NCBI GenBank assembly: GCA_001931905.2
Contig: MSJI02000682.1
Location: 1-23,951 of the forward strand
Length of the DNA stretch: 23,951 nt
Source of the DNA: Cladosporium sp. IMV 00045
Taxonomy: Eukaryota; Ascomycota; Dothideomycetes; Cladosporiales; Cladosporiaceae
Direction: 5' to 3'
Shown: in pieces, positions 1-8,579 of the stretch
Layout: every line of letters starts with the position of its first letter
Numbering within the stretch: the first letter of the stretch is position 1
Notes under the pieces: generated by a model
Databases searched by the model: none
What the model was told of the DNA's origin: nothing
What the model saw: only the letters and a program-made list of their open reading frames with translations
Made by a program: the position numbers and the translations under genes

Positions 1-711
1 ATTATCTATAAGAGTCAGAATATGAATTCGTTATGGTTACCCCCCGAAGAGCGACTAAATTGGCGATATACGACCTCGACTTCAGGATGGACGAGTGATT
101 AGATCGCTTACGAATGGTTAACGACCCTTTTTAATCCCGAAACGCAACGAAATAACGATAAACGACGTCTCCTACTATTCGACGGCCACGGGAGTCATAT
201 TACGGCCCGGTTCCTATCCTACTGCCTTTAGCATAAGATAGACCCCGTCTGCTTACCACCTCACTCTTCTCATATCTTATAACCTCTCGACGTTACGTGT
301 TTTGGCCCCCTAAAGAGGAACCTCTGGATCTAGATGGATTCGTTATTTTTCGCGTCGACTACGCGATTACAACGCTCCGAGTGGGCTACGTGCTATTCTA
401 TCGCAAGGGAAAGGACCTTCCGGGTCGGTACTAGCGAATCAGGCTTTGAATCGACCGGGATATGGCCTATCTCAAGGGATAGACCCCTCCTACGCCTCGG
501 ACCGCCCCCCCTTGCCCCCCAGACTCCGCCCCCTATCCTCGACGATAGGGGGTCTCCTAACCTTCGTGTCCTCGACTCCCGACCTCCCTAGGGCATAGAG
601 CCTCGTTACGTTCGAGATGCGATTACTCGAGTAATCGATCACTCTTCGATTTCGACTCCTTCGAAGCGATTTATAAAGCGATTACAAACTAAGCTTAAAA
701 AGTTAAGATCT
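1..711 (+). pseudogene. pogo/Fot1-like DDE transposase, central part, interrupted by stops and by a Copia insertion
   Basis: One frame (codons starting at 25, 28 and so on) reads as the catalytic half of a pogo/Fot1 (DDE_1) transposase. Landmarks are a W-x-Y-T-T-S-x-S-G-W-T stretch near 60-95, the LLFDGHGSHIT block at 175-207 that carries the second catalytic Asp, and the CLPPHSSHIL-PLDV block near 248-294. Five in-frame stops (100-102, 229-231, 280-282, 331-333 and 589-591) are TAG or TAA. The one at 280 sits where the family has Gln in the LQPLDV motif, so CAA to TAA explains it. The N-terminal helix-turn-helix and 5' terminus lie left of the window. At 711 the frame is broken by the Copia element and resumes in frame at 6056, after one copy of the duplicated target site. 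It cannot encode an active protein. Confidence 0.85.
707..711. repeat. Left target-site duplication GATCT of the Copia element
   Basis: GATCT directly precedes the left LTR (712) and is repeated directly after the right LTR (6051-6055). Five-bp duplications are usual for Copia integrases. Removing the element and one GATCT restores continuity of the pogo frame across the site. Confidence 0.9.
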
Positions 712-958
712 TATTTAGAGGTTAAGGGTAGACCGCGGTAGCGCTAAGGTGGATATATTGTAGGAACTAAGAACGCATTAGAATGCGCCCGATATTAACG
801 CTATCAATTAGTTGATTAATAAGAGTCTACTAACGCTAAAAGGACTATATCTACCTCTTACTTACGTAACTCTTAAGCTAAGAGTAATCTTTCCCGATCC
901 ATAGATTAGGAAAGATCAGGTATCGAGTTTAGGCATCCTTTAAGCTGCATTCTTAATA
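712..958 (-). repeat. 3' LTR of the Copia element (left side)
   Basis: This 247-bp repeat aligns without gaps to 5804-6050. I count 16 differences (about 6.5%), all C/T or G/A transitions. Both LTRs begin TAT and end ATA, consistent with original TG...CA termini changed by CpA-to-TpA mutation. The left copy keeps more C and G at several variable sites (for example near 735 and 948), so it is slightly less mutated. Confidence 0.92.
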
Positions 959-967
959 CTCCCACTT
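959..967 (-). other. Copia polypurine tract
   Basis: Directly internal to the 3' LTR the minus strand reads AAGTGGGAG, a nine-base all-purine run abutting the LTR. This is where the plus-strand primer of an LTR element sits. It fits the minus-strand orientation deduced from the RNase H frame. Confidence 0.75.
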
Positions 968-1330
968 AGATCAAATGCCTAAGTCTCCTAATAGCTTAAT
1001 TAGATTAACAAATCTCTAGAAACGAATTCCCTAGAGTGGTTTTATGAATCTATCTGCAACTATGTCTATAGTTCTTATAAACTCCATATAAATCCTCCCT
1101 CTCTTAAATAAGTCCCTAATAAAATGGTAAGCAATATTAATATGCTTTACCCTATCATAGGTATAGGGCTCTTTCATAAGAGTTAGAGCGGCTTAGTTAT
1201 TACTATAGACTTTAACTTAATTAGTAGGAGATCTAAGTAAGTACTTATAGCTCTCTTTAATTAAAGGCTTCTAGGGTAAACTACTAACGGCATGATAGTA
1301 ACCTATATCTCTTAGGACCTATATAAGAAA

Positions 1331-4300
1331 CTAAGATCTCTTTACACATGCACTTATAGCTATATACTTAGCCTCTATAGTAGAAGTAGCAACTAACTTT
1401 TGCTTTCTACTTATCCAACTAACTAGTCCTCCTATAAGTATAAACACATTACTAAGAATGGATATTCTGTCTGATTTGTCTATAGCAAAATCAGAGTCTA
1501 AGTACCCTTTAAGAGTCTTATTTTCGTCCCTTCTAAAAGTAATACTAAGGTTAAATATTAACCTTATATACTTTAATAATTTCTTTAGGGTTTTAGTATA
1601 TGTTATAGTTGGATCTACTATAAACCGACTTAGCATTTTAAGGGTGAAGGCGATATCTAGCCTTATTAGGACTCTAAGGTACATCCAGCTTCTAATTACT
1701 TACTAATATAAAGATCTATCGGCTCTAAGGTCCTAATTACTCCTATTTAGCAAGATATTATTATCCATTAGTAGCTTTACTAGATATTCCTTGTCTTTAG
1801 TTATATTGAGTCTATCTAGCACTTCTCTTGCATAATAGGTTTGGTCTAGTCTTAGTATCCCTTTAACTCTATCTCTAGTGACTCTAATCCTAAGTACCTT
1901 CTAGACTTCTCCTAGGTCTTTAATCTTAAAGATTTTCCTAAAAGCATTCTTAAACTAGCTAACTTAGTTAACTAACTTGCTTGCTAGAAGCATATTATTA
2001 ATATAAATAAGAAGGATTAGCTTCCCCTTAGAGTAAATAAGAAGGCAGGGGTCTACCTAACTCTAAGTGAATCTAAGTATTAAAAGCTTAGAGATGTAGC
2101 ACTGATTCTAATCCCTTATAGCTTACTTTAGTCTATATAAGCTCCTAAGGATTTTGAATACTTAACCTGGTTTAACTATTACTCCTAGTAGTAGCTTTAT
2201 ATAGATGTCCTCCCTTAGGTAAGACTCTATAAAAGCATTATTCATATCTACCTAATAACATTTAAGGTTATGCATTGTAATAACTACGAAGAATAGCCTA
2301 AGTATATCAAATCTAACTATTAGTACGAATATATCTTTAAAGTTAATACTATACTTCTATAAAAAACCTCTTACGATAAGCCTTGCTTTTAGCTTCTAAA
2401 GAGATCCATCTGTATTATATTTTGCCTTAAAGACCTATTTAGAAGTTACTAGGTTCGCTTCCTTTAGTAGTACTACTTCTTCCTAAGTATTATTTAAGGA
2501 GAGGGCATTCAATTCTTCGTTAATTACCGCTTACCATTTTTCTCCCTATATTAGATTAGTGATAGCCTTATTATAAGTTCTAGGGGTAGGAACATATTCT
2601 TTAATCGAGGCTAACATAGCTGTTTCCTTAAATTCGTCTATGTTACTCTATTCTTTAAGGCCGAGAAGTACTCTAAGATGTTTTAAAACTAGTTTATTAT
2701 CTTGGTTTTTACTCTCTTCTCTTTATCTTTTCCTTAAAGCTATTGGTTATTCAGACTAGATATCTATTTAAGGTGCTTTTTAAGGATTCTTAATTCCTAA
2801 TTCAAGCTATTCTTTTTCTTTAGGACTGAGTCTAGGAATGTTAATATAAGAGAACATCCTTTAAACTAGATTAGACTATATAGTCTAATTATAGGCTAGC
2901 CTACTAACTAGATTCCTAGTTAGTACCTTATTTTAAGTACTAGTAATCTCAAGCTTAAGATTAACTACGCCTCCTTTCTTATTCTTAGAGAATTTAACTA
3001 TTAAGGCAATAATTTCCTTCTTTATATTAGGTGCCTAAATCTTATAGTTCTTAGTAGTTCTATCTATATAGCTAAAAAATACTCCTACTCTTCCTCTATC
3101 TATTAGCTTATTATGTCTTCCCTTAACTAGAAGTGACTTTAGATTAAGGTAGGCGTATACCTTATAGCCCTATACTCTAATATAGTTAATTGATAGCTTT
3201 TAACCTAAGTATACCTTAAAGGGTAAGACTACTTATCTATTAATTTTAGGTCTAGTAGCTATTCTATTCCTTAGATAGATATCTGCCCTAATAGCATCTA
3301 GCTAAAACTCGTTTAGTAAGCTAGAATCCTTAAGCATTACCCTTATTAAACCTTCTAAGGTCTAGATAGCTCGCTCTACTACTCTATTCTAAAGTGAGTT
3401 ATACGCTTTAGTTAGATTATAAGCTATTCTATATTATGTCTCCTACTGCTTTAGAATCTTTATAAGCTTAGGAGCATTATTACTCCTTACTACTTTAAGC
3501 TTTATATTACTTTCCCTTTCTACCTCGACTTTCTACTTAGATAAGTAAAGTAAAGCTTCATCTCTAGTTCTTATCGGGAATGTCTATATCATTCTTAAAT
3601 GATTATTAAGGATATAGAGGAAGTACCTTTCTCTATTCCTAGCTAGCTTAAAGGGGCTATAGGTGTCGATATAAACTAGTTAAAGTACTTTAGCCTTTCT
3701 CTATATTATCTTCCCTCTTCTATTTTTTATCTTAGTAAGAGAGTAGACTTTATATAGGATTATCCTATCCTAAGGTGTCTTAACTAGGCTAGATAGAGTA
3801 GTGACTTTATAAAGAGTCCTAATCTTCTTAGTACTAAGATAAGTAAACCTCCTATACTAGAGCTAGTACTCTATATCCTAAGTTTATATATTAAGGTTTA
3901 AGGTCTCATCTTATACTAGATAAGCAATATTAAATACTAATGTCTAATTAATTGCTATAAATACTAAAAAACTAGATCCTAGAATAGAGAGGTACTTATA
4001 GATAGATTTAACGATATATACTCCCCCTTAAATGCATGCTTTAATTATAAGCTATTTATCTTTATTTAGGATATAAAACGAATTTAAACTTAGAACTCCT
4101 AAGACTCCTAAATTAGAGCATAACTTTCTATATAAGATAAGGTTAATACTAAGTTATAGAATAAAGAGTGCCTAGAGTATTAAACTCTTTCCCTTCTTAG
4201 GCTTAATAACTGCTTTACTAATATAGTTAGAAAATAAGTATCCTCCCCTAACTTTAATCTATCTCCTCCTTATTTAGATGAGTAGTCCTCTAAAGAGGGT

Positions 4301-5400
4301 TAGTTAGTCTAACATATAGTTAGAGCATCTAGAATTAAGCATCTAACTTTAATATAGAAGCTTACCTCTAGCTTAAAGTACTACTCCTATAGTCTTAACT
4401 AGTTTATTACCTAAAAGACATTTAGATAATTGAGAAGGTAAAGGCGAGTCTACTTCTTTAGTAGTAGCAAATGCTTTACTTTTAGATCTTATCTCTTAGG
4501 CTACTTAAAGTCTATCGACCTTCTATATAAGTTGTTTTACTAAGGTAGTAAGATTCTTACGCTATAGTAATTATCTTCTTAGTAAGCTTCTTCTTTTAGT
4601 AACTTTATTTATAGGTCCTTAGACATATCTCTTTACTTCCTATAGGTAAGGGCATTTAGACACTCTATAATGCTCTTTATATAGAAGACATATAAAGTAG
4701 GGATTTAGCTTACTATAAGCCTTTCCCTATTTCCTTTTTATAAATATTACTAAATTAGTTATTCTATTCGCATTCCTCTCTTCTTCTTTTAAGATAAGAA
4801 GTATCTCATTAGAATCTAGAGACTCTCTTGCATTAATGGTTTGTCTTATAAATCTATATTTAGCTAGAAGTAAGGATAGGAGCTATTATATCCTTTCCTT
4901 AACTATATAGTATCCCTTATTTAGGTATACCTCTTAAATCTCTCTCCTAAGGCTTACTAGGTAGGCCTATACTTTATTAACTAAAGTGTTAGGTCCTATT
5001 TAGTAGTTTATAAACTAAATAATTAGTTCTCTACCTATAGCTTTAAGGGTTCTCTTATACTTAGATTTAAGAATCTTCTAGATCCTAGTAGTAGTCTTTT
5101 AGTTACCTATAAGTTCCTAGTTATCCTCTAAAATATAGAGAAGCACCTAGTATCTTACTATGGTATCTACTTTTCTCTATTTAGGCGAATGCTTTAAAAA
5201 TAAAGAGAAAGTTAATAAAGACTTAGATTGTAGTATAATAACTAGCTCTTAGATTATAAAGAAGGTATCCTTACTTTCTAACTAATTTACTATGTTCTAA
5301 AACCATCTCTTCTAATTATCTCTACCTAGCTCTTAAACTAGCTTTTTCGAGATGTTAGAGTCCATTCTAAAATAAGAATAGTAAAGACTAGTAGATAGAT
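1331..5400 (-). pseudogene. Copia gag-pol polyprotein remnant
   Basis: Recognisable pieces read on the minus strand in several frames. The longest open piece (1331-1684) is the end of RT plus RNase H, with RLDIAF, the GYLDSDFA acidic block and SWISRKQ...TSTIEAKYIAIS. The RT box at 1994-2005 reads Tyr-Ile-Asn-Asn instead of Tyr-Val-Asp-Asp, so both catalytic Asp are lost. The other RT Asp block reads VDMNNAF at 2232-2251. The integrase core keeps its first Asp (codon 3665-3667) but the downstream DDHSR-like block reads NNHLR. The pre-integrase W-H-R-R-x-x-H-L block (about 3775-3880) has lost its His residues. A degraded C-x2-C-x4-H-x4-C knuckle lies near 4640-4700. The upper limit of the region is approximate. 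Confidence 0.85.
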
Positions 5401-5445
5401 CTTTATAGGGTGCTTCTAGATCTGCCTTTTACTAATATATGCTTT

Positions 5446-5576
5446 AGTAGCCTCTACTAAAGCTTAGGAAGTGCCTTAGTATCCTCTACTAAAGCTTAGG
5501 GAGGTATATTCTAGTATCCTCTACTAGAACTCAGGTATTATTCTAGTATCCTCTACTAAAACTCAGGTAGTACGCA
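5446..5576. repeat. Four-copy minisatellite in the Copia leader/gag region
   Basis: Four head-to-tail units start at 5446, 5478, 5513 and 5545, each opening with AGTA(G/T)CCTCTACTA and 32-35 bp long. They differ by small indels and transitions. The array lies between the 5' LTR and the gag-like region of the minus-strand element, so it belongs to its leader or gag start. Spacers are not unique, so this is not a CRISPR-like array. Confidence 0.75.
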
Positions 5577-5791
5577 ATTATAGGACTTAGACCCACACTA
5601 GTAGCCTCTTGCTTCTAGACTTAATATGCTAAGCCTTAGGTCCTTTTATAGCTTATATAGTTTCTACTACTCCTCTATCTAGAAGGGTAAATGATAGAAA
5701 CTAATATGGAGGAGGAGACGCTAATATCCGGCTACTTTATCTCGGTAGGAGCTTAACTACTTTACTACAATCTTAGTATTATCGCAAACCC

Positions 5792-5803
5792 GGGCTTATA
5801 ACC
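5792..5803 (-). other. Copia primer-binding site resembling the anticodon arm of initiator tRNA-Met
   Basis: The 12 bases just inside the 5' LTR read GGGCTTATAACC on the plus strand. This equals the anticodon stem-loop sense of eukaryotic initiator tRNA-Met (GGGCUCAUAACC, recalled from general knowledge) except for T instead of C in the CAT anticodon. Copia-type elements commonly prime from an internally cut half of this tRNA. The single mismatch is a CpA-to-TpA change, the preferred RIP context. Confidence 0.65.
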
Positions 5804-6050
5804 TATTTAGAGGTTAAGGGTAGACCGTAGTAGCGCTAAGGTAGATATATTATAGGAACTAAGAACGCATTAGAATACGCCCGACATTAACGCTATTAGT
5901 TAGTTGATTAATAAGAGTCTACTAACGCTAAAAGGACTATATCTACCCCTTACTTACGTGACTCTCAAGCTAAGAGTAATCTTTCCCGATCTATAGATTA
6001 GGAAAGATTAGGTATCGAGTTTAGGTATCCTTTAAGCTATATTCTTAATA
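5804..6050 (-). repeat. 5' LTR of the Copia element (right side)
   Basis: Gap-free partner of 712-958. In the element's minus-strand sense it is upstream of the primer-binding site at 5792-5803, so it would have carried the promoter. At most of the 16 differing positions this copy has the T or A state. Confidence 0.92.
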
Positions 6051-6055
6051 GATCT
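6051..6055. repeat. Right target-site duplication GATCT of the Copia element
   Basis: Partner of the GATCT at 707-711, directly abutting the right LTR. The pogo coding frame continues from 6056. Confidence 0.9.
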
Positions 6056-6307
6056 CAAAATACTCTCCTAGAGTACGAGTTAAACGAGACCCGGGGCCGA
6101 CTCTCGATACGCCGAGAACGTAAGACAGGTAAGCGTGTTGCCCTAAAAGGGAAGTACGTCCTAAATACGCAGGAAATCCTCGAGGAAGTCGAAAAAGCCA
6201 AAAAAGAGACATTACGAAAAAAGAAGGGTAAGAGACGTAAATCGCTTACCCCTACGCCTAATATTAAGGAGGATATAGAACTAGATAGCGCCGATAAGCT
6301 CGCTTAA
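6051..6307 (+). pseudogene. pogo/Fot1-like transposase, C-terminal part, continuing from 711
   Basis: After the Copia element the same pogo frame continues from 6056 and runs to a TAA at 6305-6307 with no internal stop. It encodes a basic, Lys/Arg/Glu-rich tail containing LSIRRERKTGKRVALKGKYV, then LNTQEILEEVEKAKKETLRK and an acidic end. It matches the tail of the second pogo copy (6992-7369, minus strand) closely in sequence and length. At one codon this copy has CAG where the other has TAG, so this part escaped a nonsense mutation that the other copy suffered. Confidence 0.85.
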
Positions 6308-6373
6308 TTTCATCTAGTTACGACTATTATTCGTAGAGATATGATTTTTAGAAGTTAAGATAATAGAATTCGT

Positions 6374-6415
6374 AAACCGCTTCCCTATATAAACCGCTTC
6401 CCGGTGGATAACGTT
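6374..6415 (+). repeat. 3' terminal inverted repeat of pogo copy 1, with doubled motif
   Basis: Two copies of AACCGCTTCCC (6375-6385 and 6392-6402) lie 17 bp apart, followed by GGTGGATAACGTTA. The reverse complement of this block resembles 6772-6817, and its outer part resembles the end of pogo copy 2 (7471-7487). The outer end adjoins TA, the duplication expected of the pogo/Tc1 superfamily. The exact boundary is uncertain because of mutation. Confidence 0.6.
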
Positions 6416-6771
6416 ATAACGTTCTAATTCTAGTAGGCTTCTAGAAATCATAAATTAGTAACTAACTTATGGAAACTTAATAAAGCTTTCTATAAAATGT
6501 CGTATATATAATAGTTTACTAAGCTAATTGATACTTAAGCTAGTTTTAAGCCAATTTCGGCTCGAATACTATAGATCGATAGATATATCTAGTTTTACTC
6601 CTTTAAAAAAGTATTAAAGTATAGTAGTTAGCTTAAGTAGTATCCTAATAAGCTTTTAAGACTATATAGTTACTTTAAAAAAAACTTTTTCTAAGTGCTT
6701 AATGATTATAAAATATATTAGCTTAGTAGACTTTAGTTTTATATAACATTTTGTAGAAGATTATATTATTA
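6416..6771. other. AT-rich spacer between pogo-type terminal repeats
   Basis: About 356 bp with no open frame of note and no recognised domain, extremely AT-rich with few CA/TG. It is flanked by inverted pogo-type ends (6374-6415 and 6772-6817). It may be host sequence caught between elements or the interior of a small non-autonomous element; I cannot tell which. Confidence 0.4.
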
Positions 6772-6894
6772 TAGCGTTATGCACTAGGAAGCGGTTCACC
6801 CGGGGGAAGCGGTTCACTAGCTAATAAAACCCTAAGTCTAGTATGGCGCCTGCCCAGGGCATGATTAACGCTACTGCGAGTGAACCGCTTCCCC
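6772..6894. mobile_element. Short fragment bounded by pogo-type inverted repeats (MITE-like or truncated ends)
   Basis: The left end (6772-6817) reads TAGCGTTATGCACTAGGAAG and then two GGAAGCGGTTCAC units 17 bp apart. The right end (6880-6894) is GTGAACCGCTTCCCC, the reverse complement of one such unit. The 62-bp core includes a GC-richer patch (6846-6860). The right end abuts the left repeat of pogo copy 2 at about 6895 without a clean TA, so this may be a recombination or truncation junction rather than a mobile unit. Confidence 0.45.
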
Positions 6895-6896
6895 GT

Positions 6897-7487
6897 GTGA
6901 AGTCGGCTATACGGGGAAGTCGGCTAGGATTCTAACCATCTTAACTTTAAAAAGTCATTTCTCTACGAATAATGGTCTAAATTTGATGAAATCAAGCAAG
7001 CTCATCGGTGCTATCTAGTTCTATCTCGTCTTCGAATTTGGGGCTCGGCGTAGGCGATTTACGTCCCTTATCCTTCTTTTTTCGTAAAGTCTCTTTTTCG
7101 GCTTTTTCGACTTCTTCGAGAATTTCCTACGTATTTAGGACGTATTTCCCTTTTAGGGCGACGCGTTTACCGATCTTACGTTCTCGGCGTATCGATAAGG
7201 CCTGCTACCTCTCGTAAGCCATATTACGTCGTCGCGTTCGTAGGAGTCGATCTTAAAGCGTAGATCTCGGGATCTTCGTCGCGTCTAAATACGCCCTAAT
7301 CGAAGGATATATACCCGTGCGATAGGCTAGTATAGCCTCCTCGAGAGCCTCGTTCGTATAGGAAGTCATTAGGAAGATAAGATGAGAAAGGACACGTGAA
7401 AATTCGGATTATTTACGAGGATAACGCGCGTTAAAATCTTGCTTGGCCGACTTCCCCGTATGGCCGGCTTCCCGGTGAATGACGTTA
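6897..7487 (-). mobile_element. pogo/Fot1-like element copy 2, internally deleted (about 590 bp)
   Basis: Inverted termini at 6897-6926 and 7444-7487 share GCCGACTTCCCCGTAT-GCC and a second GCC-CTTC unit 17 bp away, so this copy has the same doubled-motif layout as copy 1 but with GACTTCC instead of GCTTCC. On the minus strand it holds an N-terminal helix-turn-helix start and the C-terminal transposase tail but no DDE core. Its 3' flank before the TIR (6927-6991) is the reverse complement of 6308-6373 with scattered transitions. The right terminus ends GGTGAATGACGTTA, like the outer end of copy 1. Confidence 0.7.
6992..7369 (-). pseudogene. Transposase remnant: HTH N-terminus joined in frame to the C-terminal tail
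   Basis: A single minus-strand frame of 126 codons runs from ATG at 7369 to TGA at 6992-6994. Codons 1-55 resemble the Psq-type helix-turn-helix that opens pogo transposases (LEEAILAYRTG, IRAYLDATKIPRSTL). Codons 59-125 match the C-terminal tail of copy 1 from the LSIRRERK block onward. The catalytic DDE region between them is missing, and the join keeps frame. Stops at codons 39, 55 and 81 (7253-7255, 7205-7207 and 7127-7129) are TAA/TAG; codon 81 is CAG in copy 1, so C-to-T mutation explains it. Before that mutation the product would have been a DNA-binding protein of about 125 residues without a nuclease. Confidence 0.8.
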
Positions 7488-7555
7488 AATGATCAGTAAA
7501 ATCATGGAGAGAAAATTGCTCAAAGATATCATCAAACACTTTGCTACTGATCATT
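7488..7555. repeat. 11-bp perfect inverted repeat with a 46-nt loop
   Basis: AATGATCAGTA (7488-7498) pairs perfectly with TACTGATCATT (7545-7555). It starts directly at the outer end of pogo copy 2. It could be the terminus of another small element or chance. Confidence 0.5.
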
Positions 7556-7752
7556 GATGCCGAATTATCTTAGAGACAAGACATTGTTCAGCACTTGGTG
7601 TTAATCATTAATATCAAGGACACGGAACTCTTGTTCTTGCAATCAAAGCAGAGAATTGCAAAATAAGCAATGTGTTAGATAGCATTGGCTGTTAAGTTAA
7701 ACAAGCAATCAAGTTTGATCTTAGGTAATGATGCAAGTTGCTAATTTGAGCC

Positions 7753-7776
7753 CAGAAAGTGTGACAGAAAGTGTGA
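7753..7776. repeat. 12-bp perfect tandem duplication
   Basis: CAGAAAGTGTGA occurs twice head to tail (7753-7764 and 7765-7776). No function is apparent. Confidence 0.8.
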
Positions 7777-8400
7777 CTAAGTTTAAAGAGGCAAGCTCAA
7801 GCTATGCATATGATCAATTCCACAATTTAGATAATGGACAATTTTTGACTTGACATTGAGTCTAACATCAATCGAGAAGTAATTCCATTCAAAGCGAGAC
7901 TTACTTTGATTAACTTCCTCATCTTTGATGCTATGTGATGCTCCACTTGGCTCAACATCGAGTACCTGATCATCTGGCTTGAGATGAGTGTGTGCACACA
8001 CTGTGATAGCTTAAATTACAATGTTGTTGGGCAACTAACACATTCATATCAGTTTTAAAGCTTGTTAAATCTTTTACTTGATCAGACTTTTAATATGATC
8101 CTTCATAATAACTCAACGTTAAGCGGAATTCCGTATTGGCAGCATCTTAAATGCTCATTGTCTTCTTGTTTGCTGATCAAACAGCAGCTCTGCTCGACTA
8201 TAAGGACAAACAGACTTGCTCAAAATGAACAGCAAGCTTCATCCCATCTGTGCTTGATTAGCACTTTCTTTCTGCAGCAAAAAGCTTCTTACTGCATTGC
8301 ACTCTTGTTACTGAACCCTCTGGCTTGTTTGTCATCAAGCACTAAGCAACTTGCCACGACTTCTCTCTGTTTTTGGCCTTAAATGCATCTAGGTGCTAGC

Positions 8401-8504
8401 GATCATTGAAGTCACCATGTTGACATGTAATTTGGTGGAGCCATTCGAGCGATCATTGAAGTCACCTGTTGACATGTAACTTAATTTGGTGGAGCAATTC
8501 GATC
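8401..8504. repeat. About 50-bp tandem duplication
   Basis: Two head-to-tail copies (8401-8450 and 8451-8504) share GATCATTGAAGTCACC, TGTTGACATGTAA and TTTGGTGGAGC. They differ by a 1-base deletion, a short insertion near 8480 and a few substitutions, so the duplication is not brand new. Confidence 0.8.
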
Positions 8505-8579
8505 TCAACAAATTCCTGGGCATGTCCATGTGATGAGAGTTCAAAACAACTTTGATTTCGAAGATAACGTTAGTCACTG

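Larger units (their letters stand above)
712..6050 (-). mobile_element. Complete but RIP-degraded Ty1/Copia LTR retrotransposon, 5339 bp
   Basis: Two direct repeats of exactly 247 bp (712-958 and 5804-6050) bound the element, with the 5-bp duplication GATCT immediately outside (707-711 and 6051-6055). Coding remnants read on the minus strand, so 5804-6050 is the 5' LTR and 712-958 the 3' LTR. Minus-strand order is PBS, leader minisatellite, gag-like zinc-knuckle trace (about 4640-4700), pre-integrase (about 3775-3880), integrase (about 3590-3690), reverse transcriptase (about 1990-2250) and RNase H (1331-1684). Integrase before RT is the Copia order. CA and TG dinucleotides are strikingly rare in the interior, as expected after RIP, and stops are frequent in every frame. 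It landed inside a pogo transposase gene, so it is the younger of the two elements. Confidence 0.92.
7488..8579. other. Gene-poor AT-rich spacer with small repeats
   Basis: Between the transposon island and the transporter fragment I see no convincing gene. Short frames exist on both strands but lack domain-like sequence. Unlike the region to its left, CA and TG dinucleotides are abundant, so it is not heavily RIP-mutated. It holds an 11-bp perfect inverted repeat, a 12-bp tandem pair and a roughly 50-bp tandem pair, annotated separately. Confidence 0.6.

Noticed and set aside
1458..1706. Plus-strand open frame of 82 codons
   Set aside because: Antisense of the Copia RNase H region; no domain on this strand.
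5446..5576. CRISPR-like regularly spaced repeat
   Set aside because: Units are directly adjacent and degenerate, with no unique spacers, inside a eukaryotic retrotransposon.
5787..5803. Possible tRNA gene at the Met anticodon-arm match
   Set aside because: Only the 12-base anticodon arm matches; there is no acceptor, D or T arm, and its position beside the LTR explains it as a primer-binding site.
7008..7217. Plus-strand open frame of 69 codons
   Set aside because: It is the antisense shadow of the pogo copy 2 tail, which reads on the minus strand with clear homology to 6056-6307.
8062..8382. Plus-strand frame of 106 codons in the AT-rich spacer
   Set aside because: Ser/Leu/Gln-rich composition typical of AT-rich noncoding DNA, with no recognisable domain or supporting context.
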